From NCBI RefSeq assembly GCF_027286305.1, contig NZ_CP114599.1, forward strand, positions 1,674,001 through 1,738,000: a stretch of 64,000 nt of DNA. The letters run 5' to 3'. A program made the position numbers and the translations under genes. The notes under the pieces are model-generated. The model was not told the origin of the DNA. It did not search any database and saw nothing but the letters and a program-made list of their open reading frames with translations. Source of the DNA: Phenylobacterium sp. NIBR 498073. GTDB taxonomy: Bacteria; Pseudomonadota; Alphaproteobacteria; Caulobacterales; Caulobacteraceae. Below are positions 14,400 to 23,825 of the stretch, one piece after another. The first letter of the stretch is position 1; each line of letters begins with the position of its first letter.

Positions 14400-15138
14400 C
14401 CGCGCGCAGCAGGAAACGGGAGTAGGTGAAGCGCAGCGGGCCGTCGGCCTGGATCTGCCGGTGCAGCCTGGCCAGGGTTTCGGCGTGGGCCGCGACGTCG
14501 AAGCCGTCGATCACCCAGGGGATGGCGGTCAGGAAGTAGGCGAGCGCCCCGACGTCGGCGAAGGACACCGGTCCGCGCCAGGCTTGCGCCAGTTCTAGGT
14601 CGCAGCCGAGGGCGGCGAAGGCGTCTGCGGTTCGCTCAAGCGTGTTGTCCGGATAGGCCAGGCGCGCGCCGAACGCGGCGGTCAGGTCGTCCAGATTGTC
14701 GCCCCCGACCTGCTGGGTCAGGAAGACGCCGCCGGGCTTCAGGACGCGGTGCATCTCGGCGGCGCGAAAGCCGCCGTGGCGATTGAGGATCAGGTCGAAG
14801 GCGGCGTCCTCGAACGGCATGCCTGAGGCGGTGTTGGCCTGAAAGACCTGGACGCCCAGCGGCGCCAGGCGGGCGCGGGCGACCGGCAGGTTGGGCGCGT
14901 AGCCCTCGACCGCCGTGGCGCGGCCGGGGAACGGCGCGAAGGAGGCGAGCACTTCGCCGCCGCCGGTGGCGATGTCGAGGACGTCTTCAGCCTGCGCGAC
15001 CGCGGCGCGGGCGAGATCAGGATAGGACCAGGGCGGCTGCGCCTCGATCATACGGCCGTCGAGATAGGAGAAATCCCAGCCCGCAAACGGCGCGGCGGCG
15101 TCGCGTTTCCAGGCTTCGAGCAGGGCGTCCGAGGTCAT
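14389..15138 (-). CDS. class I SAM-dependent methyltransferase
   Basis: The product is 249 residues from ATG 15138; TTG 15174 would add 12. The Rossmann SAM-binding motif I is VLDIATGGGEVLA, the acidic end of beta-2 is AVEGYAPNL, motif post-II is FDLILNRHGGF and motif III is VLKPGGVFLTQQVGGDN. It resembles Methyltransf_11/UbiE-like enzymes and close rRNA-guanine methyltransferase relatives. The substrate is not identifiable. It is convergent with the ParA gene with an 11-base overlap. Confidence 0.85.
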   Translation of the reverse strand: MTSDALLEAWKRDAAAPFAGWDFSYLDGRMIEAQPPWSYPDLARAAVAQAEDVLDIATGGGEVLASFAPFPGRATAVEGYAPNLPVARARLAPLGVQVFQANTASGMPFEDAAFDLILNRHGGFRAAEMHRVLKPGGVFLTQQVGGDNLDDLTAAFGARLAYPDNTLERTADAFAALGCDLELAQAWRGPVSFADVGALAYFLTAIPWVIDGFDVAAHAETLARLHRQIQADGPLRFTYSRFLLRAVRR

Positions 15139-15248
15139 GGCGGGCAGATTGCGGGCGAAGGACGCTTCGAGCAACGGCGGCGGTCGGGCTTTGTTTTTCT
15201 AAGCTTCAGCATGTATGCCGGTCGCGCCCGGGGAGGGGCGCGTGCACG

Positions 15249-15812
15249 ATGTCGCGGATGCTGCGGGCATTCCTGGAGAACGAGAGCGGCATCCGCCGCT
15301 TTCTGTCACGGCGGGTGCGCCGGCCGCAGGACGTGGACGACCTGACCCAGGAAACCTTCCTGCGGGCCTATGCGGCCGAGGGCGAACAGGACGTCGCCGC
15401 GCCGCGCGCCTATCTTTACCGGGTGGCGAAGAACCTGGCGCTCAACGAGAAGGTACGGCACGCCAACACCCGCACGTCGTCGCTCGAGGACGAGGCGCAG
15501 CCGCCGCAGGACGTGCAGGCGCCGTCGGGCGAGGCTCATGTCTATGGCCGTCAGAAGCTGGCCCTGTTCGCCGAGGCGGTCGACACCTTGCCGCCGCAAT
15601 GCCGCGAGGTGTTCCTGCTGCGCAAGGTGCACGGCCTGTCGCAGAAGGAGGTGGCGCGCCGGCTCGGGGTCTCGGAGGGGACGGTCGAGAAGCACGTCGC
15701 CGCAGGCCTGGTGAAGTGCGCGCAGTATCTGCGCCAGCGGGGTTATGATGCGGGGCGGGTCAAAGCCCCGGAAGCGGCCCGGGCCCGGGCGGGGAGCGGC
15801 CGCGATGTCTGA
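15249..15812 (+). CDS. ECF sigma factor, FecI-like
   Basis: The product is 187 residues. Sigma region 2 is seen at about 10-75 (IRRFLSRRVRRPQDVDDLTQETFLRAY… AYLYRVAKNLALN). Region 4 is at about 110-165 (LPPQCREVFLLRKVHGLSQKEVARRLGVSEGTVEKHVAAGL). Sigma factors of this class are held by a FecR partner and released when the matching TonB receptor binds substrate. A GGGGAGGGG ribosome site precedes ATG 15249. The stop overlaps the fecR start by eight bases, so the pair is translationally coupled. It likely drives the TonB receptor at 16962. Confidence 0.92.
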   Translation: MSRMLRAFLENESGIRRFLSRRVRRPQDVDDLTQETFLRAYAAEGEQDVAAPRAYLYRVAKNLALNEKVRHANTRTSSLEDEAQPPQDVQAPSGEAHVYGRQKLALFAEAVDTLPPQCREVFLLRKVHGLSQKEVARRLGVSEGTVEKHVAAGLVKCAQYLRQRGYDAGRVKAPEAARARAGSGRDV

Positions 15813-16815
15813 CAAGGTCGTCCGTCTGGTTCATTCCAATAGCGTGCAAGAGGAGGCCGCGGCCTGGATCGCGCGTATCGACCGCGAGGGCGCGCGTCCG
15901 GAACTTGTGGCCGAATTCGAGGCCTGGCAGGCGCAGAGCCCGCGCCACGCGCAGGCGGCCCAGGAACTGGCGGCGTTGTGGATCGACCTCGACGACTTGG
16001 CCAAGACGGCCCCCGCGCGCCCGGCGAACGCCAGCGGACGGCGTCGGGTGCTGGCGGCGGGCGCGGCGATGGCCGCGAGCGTGGCGCTGGCGGCCGGGCT
16101 CTGGATGGCGCAGCGGCCTGCCGCCTCGCCGACCCTGTATGACGCGCCGGTCGGGACCCATCGGGTGATCGCCCTGGACGACGGCTCGAAGATCGACCTC
16201 AACACCGGCGGTCAGGTGGAGGTCCGCTATACCGGCACGACCCGCGACATCCGGTTGCTGAAGGGCGAGGCCTATTTCGAGGTGGCGCCCGACGCGGCGC
16301 GGCCGTTCTCGGTCTATGCGCAAAGCGGCGTGGTCCGGGCGCTCGGCACCGCGTTCGCCGTCCGGCTCGACGGCGACGAGGTCGAGGTCACCTTGACCAA
16401 GGGCGTGATCGAACTGGCCAAACTGGACGTTCCGGCCAGCCTGGAGCAGGCCAGCGCCGCCCCGCGCCGGCGTCTGGCCACCTTGTCGGCGGCCATGGGC
16501 GCAGAGAGCGCGACGATCGCCCCGGACGGCGGACTCAGCCGCGAGGCCGGAGCCGAGGAAGCCGACCGCAAGCTGGCTTGGCGGCGCGGCATGCTGGTGT
16601 TCGCCGGCGAAACCTTGCCCGAGGTGGTCGCCGACGTATCGCGCTATACGGACATGGACATCGAGATCGCCGATCCGGCGCTCAACGACCTGCGCGTCGC
16701 GGGCAACTTCAAGGCCGGCGAGGTCGAGGCGATGCTCGAGGCGCTGCAGACCGGGTTCGGGGTGCGGGTGGAGCGGGCCGGCGACAAGCGGGTGAGGCTG
16801 TCCGCAGGTTCGTGA
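15805..16815 (+). CDS. FecR-family anti-sigma / signal transducer
   Basis: The product is 336 residues. The cytoplasmic N-terminus (about 1-75, AAAWIARIDREGARPELVAEFEAWQAQSPRHAQA) is the DUF4880 sigma-binding region. One membrane helix follows at about 79-101 (VLAAGAAMAASVALAAGLWM). The periplasmic FecR domain (GTHRVIALDDGSKIDLNTGG… IRLLKGEAYFEV) ends in a DUF4974-like C-terminal STN-type fold (MLVFAGETLPEVVADVSRYTDMDIEI). It relays occupancy of the TonB receptor STN domain to the sigma factor. ATG 15805 overlaps the sigma gene. Confidence 0.92.
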   Translation: MSDKVVRLVHSNSVQEEAAAWIARIDREGARPELVAEFEAWQAQSPRHAQAAQELAALWIDLDDLAKTAPARPANASGRRRVLAAGAAMAASVALAAGLWMAQRPAASPTLYDAPVGTHRVIALDDGSKIDLNTGGQVEVRYTGTTRDIRLLKGEAYFEVAPDAARPFSVYAQSGVVRALGTAFAVRLDGDEVEVTLTKGVIELAKLDVPASLEQASAAPRRRLATLSAAMGAESATIAPDGGLSREAGAEEADRKLAWRRGMLVFAGETLPEVVADVSRYTDMDIEIADPALNDLRVAGNFKAGEVEAMLEALQTGFGVRVERAGDKRVRLSAGS

Positions 16816-16961
16816 CGGTTTCGCCAGTCCCTAAGTTCGGCCCGCCGTGTCCGGCCCGAAAAAAAGTTTCGTCAGCCGCTGGGGGATTTCCGGCGCTCGC
16901 CTGTCCTTCCCCGCATGGCCGGTGGCCAGGCGCTGCTGTGAGCCGAACACCAGGCCAGGAG

Positions 16962-19595
16962 ATGGGGGCCGCGCGGCGCCCGGCCCGGGGCGTTTTGCTG
17001 GCGGGTCTGGCGCTGGCTGCGGTGTTGTCGGGGCCTGCCTCGGCGCAGGGCCGGGATCCGGCGGCGCGGTGCGACGTGAAGATCGCCGAGCCGACGCTGG
17101 GCCAGGCGCTTGCGGCGCTGTCGCGCCAGTGCGGCGCGCCGCTGCTCTACCCCTATGACCTGGCGCTGACCCGGGGCGTGAGCCCCGTCAGTGGGCGGTA
17201 CACAGTCGACGAAGCCCTGCGGGTCATGCTGCGGGGCCTGCCTCTCACCGGTGAACAAACGGCCAGCGGGACCATCACGGTCTCTCGGTCGGACAGCATC
17301 GGGGAGAAGAACATGTATCGAGCGGGATCCTGGATGGCCGGCGCGTCGGCCCTGGCCTTGGTGTTCGGAGGCGGACAGGCTCAGGCGGCCGAGGAAGCTC
17401 CGACGACGGTCGAGGAGCTGATCGTCACCGCGACCAAGCGGGCCGAGCCGCTGCAGAAGGTGCCGCTCAGCATCTCGGCGGTGAGCGGCGAGCAATTGTC
17501 GGACCGCGGGGTCGAGAGCTTCGCCGACCTGGCGCGGACCGTCCCGGGCGTGGTGCAGACCGGCAATGCGAGTTTCGCCAAGTTCGCGGTCCGCGGCATC
17601 CAGACCTCGAACACCACGTCCAGCCCCGGCGAGCAGAAGGCGGTGGCGGTCTACATGGACGACCTGCCGCTGACCTCGTTCTCGATCCTGACGCCGGAGA
17701 TCCGGCCCTACGACATCAGCCGCGTCGAGGTGCTGCGCGGGCCGCAGGGCACGCTGTTCGGCTCCGGCACGCTGACCGGGGCGGTGCGCTTCATCACCAA
17801 CAAGCCGGACGCCGGCGGCTTCGACGCCAGCCTGGACGTCGATCTGGGCGACACCCAGGGCGGCGGCGCGCGCGGCCGCTACAACGGCATGATCAACCTG
17901 CCGATCGTCGAGGACGAGCTGGCGGTGCGACTGGTCGGCTATTATCGCGACGAGGGCGGCTACATCTCCAATGACGTGCGCGGCGAGAAGAACGTCGACA
18001 GCACTCGCGGCTGGGGCGCGCGGGGCGGCCTGCGCTGGACGCCGAACGAGCTGTTCAGCGCCACCCTGACGGCGACCTACGACAAGAACGAGATCGGCGA
18101 CGCCTCGGCCTTCGACCCGGCCGCGGGCTTCCGCAAGGCGACCTCGCGCATCCCGTTCGAGGCCGATATCGAGCTGACCAGCGTCAATGCGGTGCTGGCC
18201 TATGATCTCGGCTGGGCGGACCTGAGCTCGTCGACGACTTTCGCGCGGGCCGACACCGCCTGGCAGCTCGACGTCGACACGGTGCTGGCCCCGCTGGTGC
18301 AGTTCTATTTCGGCGAACAGATCGTCACGGACAGCTTTGTCGAGGACGTGCGCCTGGTGTCCAAGGGCGGCGAGCGCTTGGACTGGGTGGTCGGGGCGTT
18401 CTATCTCGACCAGAAGTCGGACTTCCTGGACGTGACCTTAGCCTCGCAATCGTATCTGAGCGCCATGGGGATCGGCGGCCTGCCGGCGACGCTGAACCGC
18501 TTCAGCCCCGGCGGCGACTACGCCCGCGACATCCGCAAGCGGAAGAACTACGAGGCGGCGCTGTACGGGGAGGGGACCTACAACTTCACCGACACCCTGT
18601 CGCTGACCGGCGGCCTGCGGATCACCAACTATGAGTACAGCGACCGCGCGCTGGACGGCTACAACGCCACCACCAACTTCCTGACCGCGGTGTTCACCGG
18701 CGGAAACCAGGCGATCGACCTGACCCCGACGCCGGCGGCGTACCTGTCCACCGGGCGCAAGACCAAGACCACCGGCAAGGTCAGCCTGAACTGGCGGCCT
18801 ACCTCGGATGCGACCCTCTATGCGCTCGCCTCCCAGGGTTTCCGGCGCGGGCATCCGAACGGCGGCTCGTCGCTGAACGGCGGCAAGAGCGCGGTGGACC
18901 CCAGCGACCCGACGATCGTGCCGGCGGCGGCCGAAGCCGACTCGCTGTGGAACTATGAGCTGGGGGCCAAGACGTCCTGGCTGAACGGCCGGCTGATCGC
19001 CAACGTCGCGGCCTACTACATCCCCTGGGGCCCCATGCAGGTCAGCCTGGTGCGCCAGTCGGACAGCGCCCCGTTCGTGGGCAATATCGGCAAGGCGGTG
19101 TCCCAGGGCGTCGAGGTCGAGCTGCGCGCGCGGCCGACCCACGGGCTGGACCTGGGTCTGAACCTGACGCTGCAGGACGCCAAGGTGACGTCGGTGAACG
19201 CGACCGAAGCGCTGATTTCCGGCGCGGTCGACGGGGCGCGGCTGGCCTCGCCCAACTTCCAGGCCCAGGGCTTCGCCCGCTATACCTGGGAGCTGGCGGG
19301 CGGCGACGAGGCCTATGTGCAGGCGGCCGCTCAGCATGTCGGCTCGTACCCCAACTCGTTCCCGAACACGCCGGGCGTCGGGACGCCGAGCCCGAACTTC
19401 TTCAAGGTCCCGTCCTACGAAAACCTGGACCTGGCGGCAGGCTGGAGCCGCGGGAACCTGAAGCTCGTCGCCTATGGCGAGAACGTGCTGAACAACGACA
19501 CCTATGTCGGGATCAACGCGTCCGGCTCGGCGACCAGCCGCTACTCGATCCTGCGGCCGCGCACGCTCGGCGTGCGGGTCGGCTGGAAATACTGA
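16962..19595 (+). CDS. TonB-dependent receptor with N-terminal STN signalling domain
   Basis: The product is 877 residues from ATG 16962; GTG 16938 is also in frame. A signal peptide (RRPARGVLLAGLALAAVLSGPASAQ) precedes an STN domain at about 30-110 (CDVKIAEPTLGQALAALSRQCGAPLLYPYDL… YTVDEALRVMLRGLPL). Unexpectedly, a second signal-peptide-like segment begins at internal Met118 (MYRAGSWMAGASALALVF…QAQA). After that come the TonB box region, plug (VEELIVTATKRAE… RVEVLRGPQGTLFGSGTLTGAVRFITNKP) and a 22-strand barrel ending in an aromatic (GWKY). An ideal ribosome site stands before that internal ATG. The receptor is paired with the FecI/FecR genes just upstream and an esterase downstream. Substrate is probably a glycoside or phenolic ester rather than iron; that is inference. 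Confidence 0.9.
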   Translation: MGAARRPARGVLLAGLALAAVLSGPASAQGRDPAARCDVKIAEPTLGQALAALSRQCGAPLLYPYDLALTRGVSPVSGRYTVDEALRVMLRGLPLTGEQTASGTITVSRSDSIGEKNMYRAGSWMAGASALALVFGGGQAQAAEEAPTTVEELIVTATKRAEPLQKVPLSISAVSGEQLSDRGVESFADLARTVPGVVQTGNASFAKFAVRGIQTSNTTSSPGEQKAVAVYMDDLPLTSFSILTPEIRPYDISRVEVLRGPQGTLFGSGTLTGAVRFITNKPDAGGFDASLDVDLGDTQGGGARGRYNGMINLPIVEDELAVRLVGYYRDEGGYISNDVRGEKNVDSTRGWGARGGLRWTPNELFSATLTATYDKNEIGDASAFDPAAGFRKATSRIPFEADIELTSVNAVLAYDLGWADLSSSTTFARADTAWQLDVDTVLAPLVQFYFGEQIVTDSFVEDVRLVSKGGERLDWVVGAFYLDQKSDFLDVTLASQSYLSAMGIGGLPATLNRFSPGGDYARDIRKRKNYEAALYGEGTYNFTDTLSLTGGLRITNYEYSDRALDGYNATTNFLTAVFTGGNQAIDLTPTPAAYLSTGRKTKTTGKVSLNWRPTSDATLYALASQGFRRGHPNGGSSLNGGKSAVDPSDPTIVPAAAEADSLWNYELGAKTSWLNGRLIANVAAYYIPWGPMQVSLVRQSDSAPFVGNIGKAVSQGVEVELRARPTHGLDLGLNLTLQDAKVTSVNATEALISGAVDGARLASPNFQAQGFARYTWELAGGDEAYVQAAAQHVGSYPNSFPNTPGVGTPSPNFFKVPSYENLDLAAGWSRGNLKLVAYGENVLNNDTYVGINASGSATSRYSILRPRTLGVRVGWKY
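17301..17315 (+). promoter_or_regulatory. internal ribosome binding site and ATG within the TonB receptor gene
   Basis: GGGGAGAAGA lies 2-11 bases before ATG 17313, in frame with the receptor. It is followed by a complete signal peptide and then the plug. Initiation here would give a 760-residue receptor lacking the STN domain. Confidence 0.55.
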
Positions 19596-19662
19596 TCGGC
19601 AAGGCCCGTTCCGACCGCAGAGCCGGGGCGGGCGCCTTTCCTGACAATCGAAGGACCACCCG

Positions 19663-21330
19663 ATGGCTGAACCCCGCCTGCGCGCCAAGCGCGCCTGGAG
19701 CGCCGCCGTGGCAGGCGCGACCCTCGCCCTCGCGGCGTCTCCGACCCATGCGGCCGACGAGCTGCGCCAGACGCCGCTGGGCGCCTTGCGGGGGCAGAGC
19801 GACGGTGTGGTCGCGAGTTTCAAGGGCGTTCCCTATGCCGCCCCGCCGGTGGGGGATCTGCGTTGGAAGCCGCCTGCGCCGCAGGCTCCCTGGGCCGGGG
19901 TGCGCACGGCGAGCGCCTTTGCGCCGGCCTGCCTGCAGCCGTCCTCGCCGATCGCGTTCTACCGGGACGATCCGGCCGAACAGAGCGAGGACTGTCTCTA
20001 TCTGAACGTCTGGGCGCCGGTCGGCGCCAGCAAGGCCCCGGTGATCGTCTGGATCCACGGCGGCTCGCTGATGATGGGCACCGCCAGCACGCCGCACCAT
20101 GACGGCCGGGCCCTGGCCGCCAAGGGCGCGGTGGTGGTGACGATCAACTACCGGCTCGGGGTGTTCGGCTACCTGGCGCATCCGGAGCTGACAGCGGAGT
20201 CGCCCCAGCGCGCGTCCGGCAACTATGGCACGCTGGACCAGGTCGAGGCGCTGCGCTGGGTGCGGCGGAACATCGAGGCCTTCGGCGGCGATCCCGACAG
20301 CGTGACCGTGATGGGCGAGTCGGCCGGGGCCTTGAGCGCCGCGCAACTGATGGCCAGCCCGCTGGCGCGCGGGCTGTTCCATCGCGTCATCGCCCAGAGC
20401 GTCTATCTTCCCGCGATGCCGGAGCTGACGGCGGCGCGGTTCGGAATTCCGGCCGCCGAGGAGGCGGGGCTGGCGTTCGGCGACAAGGCCGGCGACAGAC
20501 GGCTGGCGGCGCTGCGGGGGATGGACGCCCAGGCGCTGCTGGCGGCGGCGACGACCCAGTTCTACATGCCGCAGGGAACGATCGACGGCTGGGTGCACAA
20601 GGGCCAGCTGGTCGACGTCTTCGAGCGCGGCGAGCAGGCGCAGACGCCGCTGCTGGTCGGTTTCAACAGCGGCGAGGTGAGGGCCTTCGACGGGCCGTTC
20701 GGGCCGCCGGTCCCGTCGGACGCGGACGCCTATCGGGCCGCCGTGCAGGCCCGCTATTGCGGGCGGGCCGGGGACTACCTGAAGCTCTATCCGGCCGAGC
20801 GGCCTCGGGACGGGGCGTTCGACGCCGCGCGCGACGCCTTTTACGGCTGGGCCGCGATGCGGCTGGCGAGCGACCAGGCGGGCCGGGGCGGGGCCTATCT
20901 CTACTACTTCGACCACGTCTACCCGGCGGCGGACGAGCGGGGATTGGGCGCGTTCCACGCCAGCGAGGTTCCGTTCGTGTTCGGCGAGGTCGGGCCGGGC
21001 GCCACGGTTCCTGAGAACTGGCCCCTGCCGCCGACCAGCGCCAAGGACGTCGCCGTTTCAGAGGCGATGATGGACTACTGGGTCGGCTTTGCGCGCAGCG
21101 GGCGCCCGCAGGCGGACGGCCGGGCCGACTGGCCGGCGTTCAGCGTCAAGGCGCGGGGCCATATGCGCTTCGGCGACGATGGCGCGCGGGCGGGGGCGCA
21201 CCTGCTGCCGGGGGCGTTCGAATTCCACGACAGCATCGTGCAGAGTCGCCGGCGTCGCGGCGATATGAGCTGGGAAATGTGGAACACCGGCCTGGCTGCG
21301 CCGGTCGCCAAGGACTGCGGCGGGACCTAA
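19663..21330 (+). CDS. carboxylesterase type B, secreted
   Basis: The product is 555 residues with a signal peptide ending near AASPTHAA (residue 31). The type-B esterase core is clear: SEDCLYLNVWAP, the oxyanion loop WIHGGSLMMG, and FGGDPDSVTVMGESAGA with nucleophile Ser220. GAFHASEVPFVFG contains the catalytic His432. These enzymes cleave carboxylic esters, including aryl and feruloyl esters. It begins 67 bases after the TonB receptor stop, so the two probably belong to one uptake-and-hydrolysis unit. It is convergent with the LacI gene and overlaps it by four bases. Confidence 0.93.
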   Translation: MAEPRLRAKRAWSAAVAGATLALAASPTHAADELRQTPLGALRGQSDGVVASFKGVPYAAPPVGDLRWKPPAPQAPWAGVRTASAFAPACLQPSSPIAFYRDDPAEQSEDCLYLNVWAPVGASKAPVIVWIHGGSLMMGTASTPHHDGRALAAKGAVVVTINYRLGVFGYLAHPELTAESPQRASGNYGTLDQVEALRWVRRNIEAFGGDPDSVTVMGESAGALSAAQLMASPLARGLFHRVIAQSVYLPAMPELTAARFGIPAAEEAGLAFGDKAGDRRLAALRGMDAQALLAAATTQFYMPQGTIDGWVHKGQLVDVFERGEQAQTPLLVGFNSGEVRAFDGPFGPPVPSDADAYRAAVQARYCGRAGDYLKLYPAERPRDGAFDAARDAFYGWAAMRLASDQAGRGGAYLYYFDHVYPAADERGLGAFHASEVPFVFGEVGPGATVPENWPLPPTSAKDVAVSEAMMDYWVGFARSGRPQADGRADWPAFSVKARGHMRFGDDGARAGAHLLPGAFEFHDSIVQSRRRRGDMSWEMWNTGLAAPVAKDCGGT

Positions 21331-22337
21331 CCCGCCGCCGGCGCGGCGGTGCTGGCGCGGACGACCAGGCGGTGGGGCAGGGTGACCTGCTGCAGGGTCG
21401 TGGCGCGGCCCTTGAGGATGTCGAGCAGCAGGCGCACGACCTCGTGGCCGATGGCGTCCATCGGCTGGCTGACGGTGGTCAGCTGCGGGGCCAGGTATTC
21501 GGCGAACCGGATATCGTCGAAGCCGACCAGCGAGACGTCGCGCGGGCAGGAGAGGCCGGCGCGGCGGATCGCCTCCAGCGCGCCCATGGCCATCTCGTCG
21601 CTGAAGCAGAAGATCGCGGTCGGGCGGTCCTGGCCGGCCAGCAGGGCGGTCGCCTGGTGAAGGCCGGATTCGATGGTGAAGTCGCCGGTGATCACCTGTA
21701 GCGAGGCGGCGCGGCTGTGGCGCTCGGCGGCGGCGCGCACGCCGGCCAGGCGGTCGGCGCTGAGCGGGCTGGCCAGCGGGCCGGTGATCACGCCGACGCG
21801 GACGTGGCCGAGACCGTAGAGGTGGTCCATCACCTCGGCGGCGGCGGCGGTGTTGTCGATGTGGGCGCTGGCCACGCCGAGGTCCGGCGCGAACTCGCAG
21901 CCGTTGACGATGGGCGTGCGCGGCCCCATCGCCGCGACCATGTCGGCCAGGGTGTCGGGCAGGCGGTGGCCTAGGAAGATCAGGCCGTCGGCCTCCTTGC
22001 GGCGGAGCATGGTGGCGTACTGCTCCTCGCGCTCCTCCTGGTGGCGGGTGTCGCCGAGCAACACCGAGTAGCCGGCGGCGTGGGCGGCCTCCTCGACCCC
22101 GCGGATGACCCGCGAGAAGAACGGGTTGGAGATGTCCGGCACGGTGACCAGGATCTTCTCGGTGCGCAGGGTGCGCAGGCTCTTGGCCGCGAAGTTCGGC
22201 TCGTAGCCGAGCCGGGCGACCGCCTCCATGACCTTCTGCCGGGTGCCTTCCAAAACGAGTTCGGGGGCGCTGAACACCCGGGAGACCGTCGCGGTGGAGA
22301 CCCCCGCGTCGCGGGCGACATCTTGAATGGTAGGCAT
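21327..22337 (-). CDS. LacI-family transcriptional regulator
   Basis: The product is 336 residues from ATG 22337, giving MPTIQDVARDAGVSTATVSRVFSAPELV, the canonical LacI helix-turn-helix and hinge start. The remainder is a periplasmic-binding-like sugar domain (ILVTVPDISNPFFSRVIRGVEEAAHAAGYSVLLGDTRHQEER). It is divergent from the MFS gene, with an imperfect palindrome between them. It most likely represses the MFS-isomerase-oxidoreductase operon until a sugar inducer binds. Confidence 0.94.
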   Translation of the reverse strand: MPTIQDVARDAGVSTATVSRVFSAPELVLEGTRQKVMEAVARLGYEPNFAAKSLRTLRTEKILVTVPDISNPFFSRVIRGVEEAAHAAGYSVLLGDTRHQEEREEQYATMLRRKEADGLIFLGHRLPDTLADMVAAMGPRTPIVNGCEFAPDLGVASAHIDNTAAAAEVMDHLYGLGHVRVGVITGPLASPLSADRLAGVRAAAERHSRAASLQVITGDFTIESGLHQATALLAGQDRPTAIFCFSDEMAMGALEAIRRAGLSCPRDVSLVGFDDIRFAEYLAPQLTTVSQPMDAIGHEVVRLLLDILKGRATTLQQVTLPHRLVVRASTAAPAAG

Positions 22338-22429
22338 CGGCGCGACACTGGCGAGAAGCGCCTCCCATTTCAAGGCGTAGGTTCGCGCGGCGCCCGCCGC
22401 ACAATGCAGTTGCCGGGCGATGGGGCGGC

Positions 22430-22452
22430 TGTTATCGATGATTTCGATTACA
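22430..22452. promoter_or_regulatory. imperfect palindrome between lacI-type and MFS genes
   Basis: TGTTATCGA (22430-22438) and TCGATTACA (22444-22452) are inverted copies with one mismatch and a 5-base spacer. The site lies 71 bases before the MFS start and 93 bases before the regulator start. It is a plausible LacI-family operator, though its centre is not the usual CG. Confidence 0.4.
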
Positions 22453-22522
22453 TGGACGCGAGCGCGGGCCGATTCAGGGCCGTAAACGCCGCCGCGGGAG
22501 CCGGTCGGGGAGGGCCAGGAAG

Positions 22523-23800
22523 ATGACGACGAACGTTCGGCTATTCCTGATGATGGTGCTGCAGCTCGCCATCTGGGGCGCCTGGGCGCCCAAGCTGTTC
22601 CCCTACATGACCATGCTGGGCTTCGAGGCCTGGCAGCAGTCGCTGGTCGGCAGCTCGTGGGGCGTGGCCGCCCTGGTCGGCATCTTCTTCTCGAACCAGT
22701 TCGCCGACCGCAACTTCTCGGCCGAGAAATTCCTGGCCGCCAGCCACCTGATCGGCGGCCTGGCGCTGGTGGGCGTGGCGTTCTCGACCAGCTTCTGGCC
22801 GTTCTTCGCCTGCTATCTGATCTACAGCCTGCTCTACGTGCCGACCCTGTCGGTGTCGAACTCGATCGCCTTCGCCAACCTGCGCGACCCGGCGGCCGAC
22901 TTCGGCACGGTGCGGATGGGCGGCACGGTCGGCTGGGTGATGGTCAGCTGGCCGTTCGTGTTCCTGCTGGGCGCGCACGCCACGGCCGACCAGGTGCGCT
23001 GGATCTTCCTGGTCGCGGCGCTGATCTCGTTCGCCGCCGCCGCCTATTCGCTGACCCTGCCGCACACCCCGCCGCGCAAGGAGGCGGCCGGCATCGACAA
23101 GCTGGCCTGGCGCCGGGCGCTGACCCTGCTGGGCACGCCGTTCGTGCTGGTGCTGTTCATCGTCACCTTCATCGATTCCGTCATCCACAACGGCTACTTC
23201 GTGGTCTCGGACGCCTTCCTGACCGACCGGGTCGGCATCGCCGGCAACCTGTCGATGGTGGTGCTGAGCCTGGGCCAGGTGGCCGAGATCCTGACCATGT
23301 TCCTGCTGGGCCGGGTGCTGATCCGGCTGGGCTGGAAGGTGACGATGATCGTCGGCATCCTGGGCCATGCGGCGCGGTTCGCGGTGTTCGCCTTCTTCGC
23401 CGACAGCATTCCGGTGATCGTGGCGGTGCAGCTGCTGCACGGGATCTGCTACGCCTTCTTCTTCGCCACCGTATACATCTTCGTCGACGCGGTGTTCCCC
23501 AAGGACGTCCGCTCGAGCGCCCAGGGGCTGTTCAACCTGCTGATCCTCGGGGTCGGCAATGTGGTGGCGAGCTTCCTGTTCCCGGCGCTGATGGGCCGCC
23601 TGACGACCAGCGTCACCGGCGCCGACGGCGTGGCGCGCAACGTCGTCGATTATCCGGCCCTGTTCATGGTCCCGACCGGCCTGGCGCTGGCGGCGGTCGT
23701 GCTGCTGGCCCTGTTCTTCCGGCCGCCGACCCGCGGTCCCGTCGCCGCCGATGCGGCCGGCGACGAAACCCTGACCCCCAGCGTCGCCGCGCCGCACTGA
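22523..23800 (+). CDS. MFS transporter, nucleoside:H+ symporter-like
   Basis: The product is 425 residues with 12 predicted membrane helices. The start NVRLFLMMVLQLAIWGAWAPKLFPYM and FADRNFSAEKFLAASHLIGG resemble the NupG/XapB nucleoside-symporter branch of the MFS. Relatives in sugar-oxidation clusters of Proteobacteria and Bacteroidota are annotated as sugar permeases. It is the first gene of a rightward operon that includes two TIM-barrel isomerases and an oxidoreductase, so import of a (3-keto-)sugar is the likely role. Confidence 0.85.
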   Translation: MTTNVRLFLMMVLQLAIWGAWAPKLFPYMTMLGFEAWQQSLVGSSWGVAALVGIFFSNQFADRNFSAEKFLAASHLIGGLALVGVAFSTSFWPFFACYLIYSLLYVPTLSVSNSIAFANLRDPAADFGTVRMGGTVGWVMVSWPFVFLLGAHATADQVRWIFLVAALISFAAAAYSLTLPHTPPRKEAAGIDKLAWRRALTLLGTPFVLVLFIVTFIDSVIHNGYFVVSDAFLTDRVGIAGNLSMVVLSLGQVAEILTMFLLGRVLIRLGWKVTMIVGILGHAARFAVFAFFADSIPVIVAVQLLHGICYAFFFATVYIFVDAVFPKDVRSSAQGLFNLLILGVGNVVASFLFPALMGRLTTSVTGADGVARNVVDYPALFMVPTGLALAAVVLLALFFRPPTRGPVAADAAGDETLTPSVAAPH

Positions 23801-23825
23801 CGGCTGCGCGAGAAGGAGACCCGAG

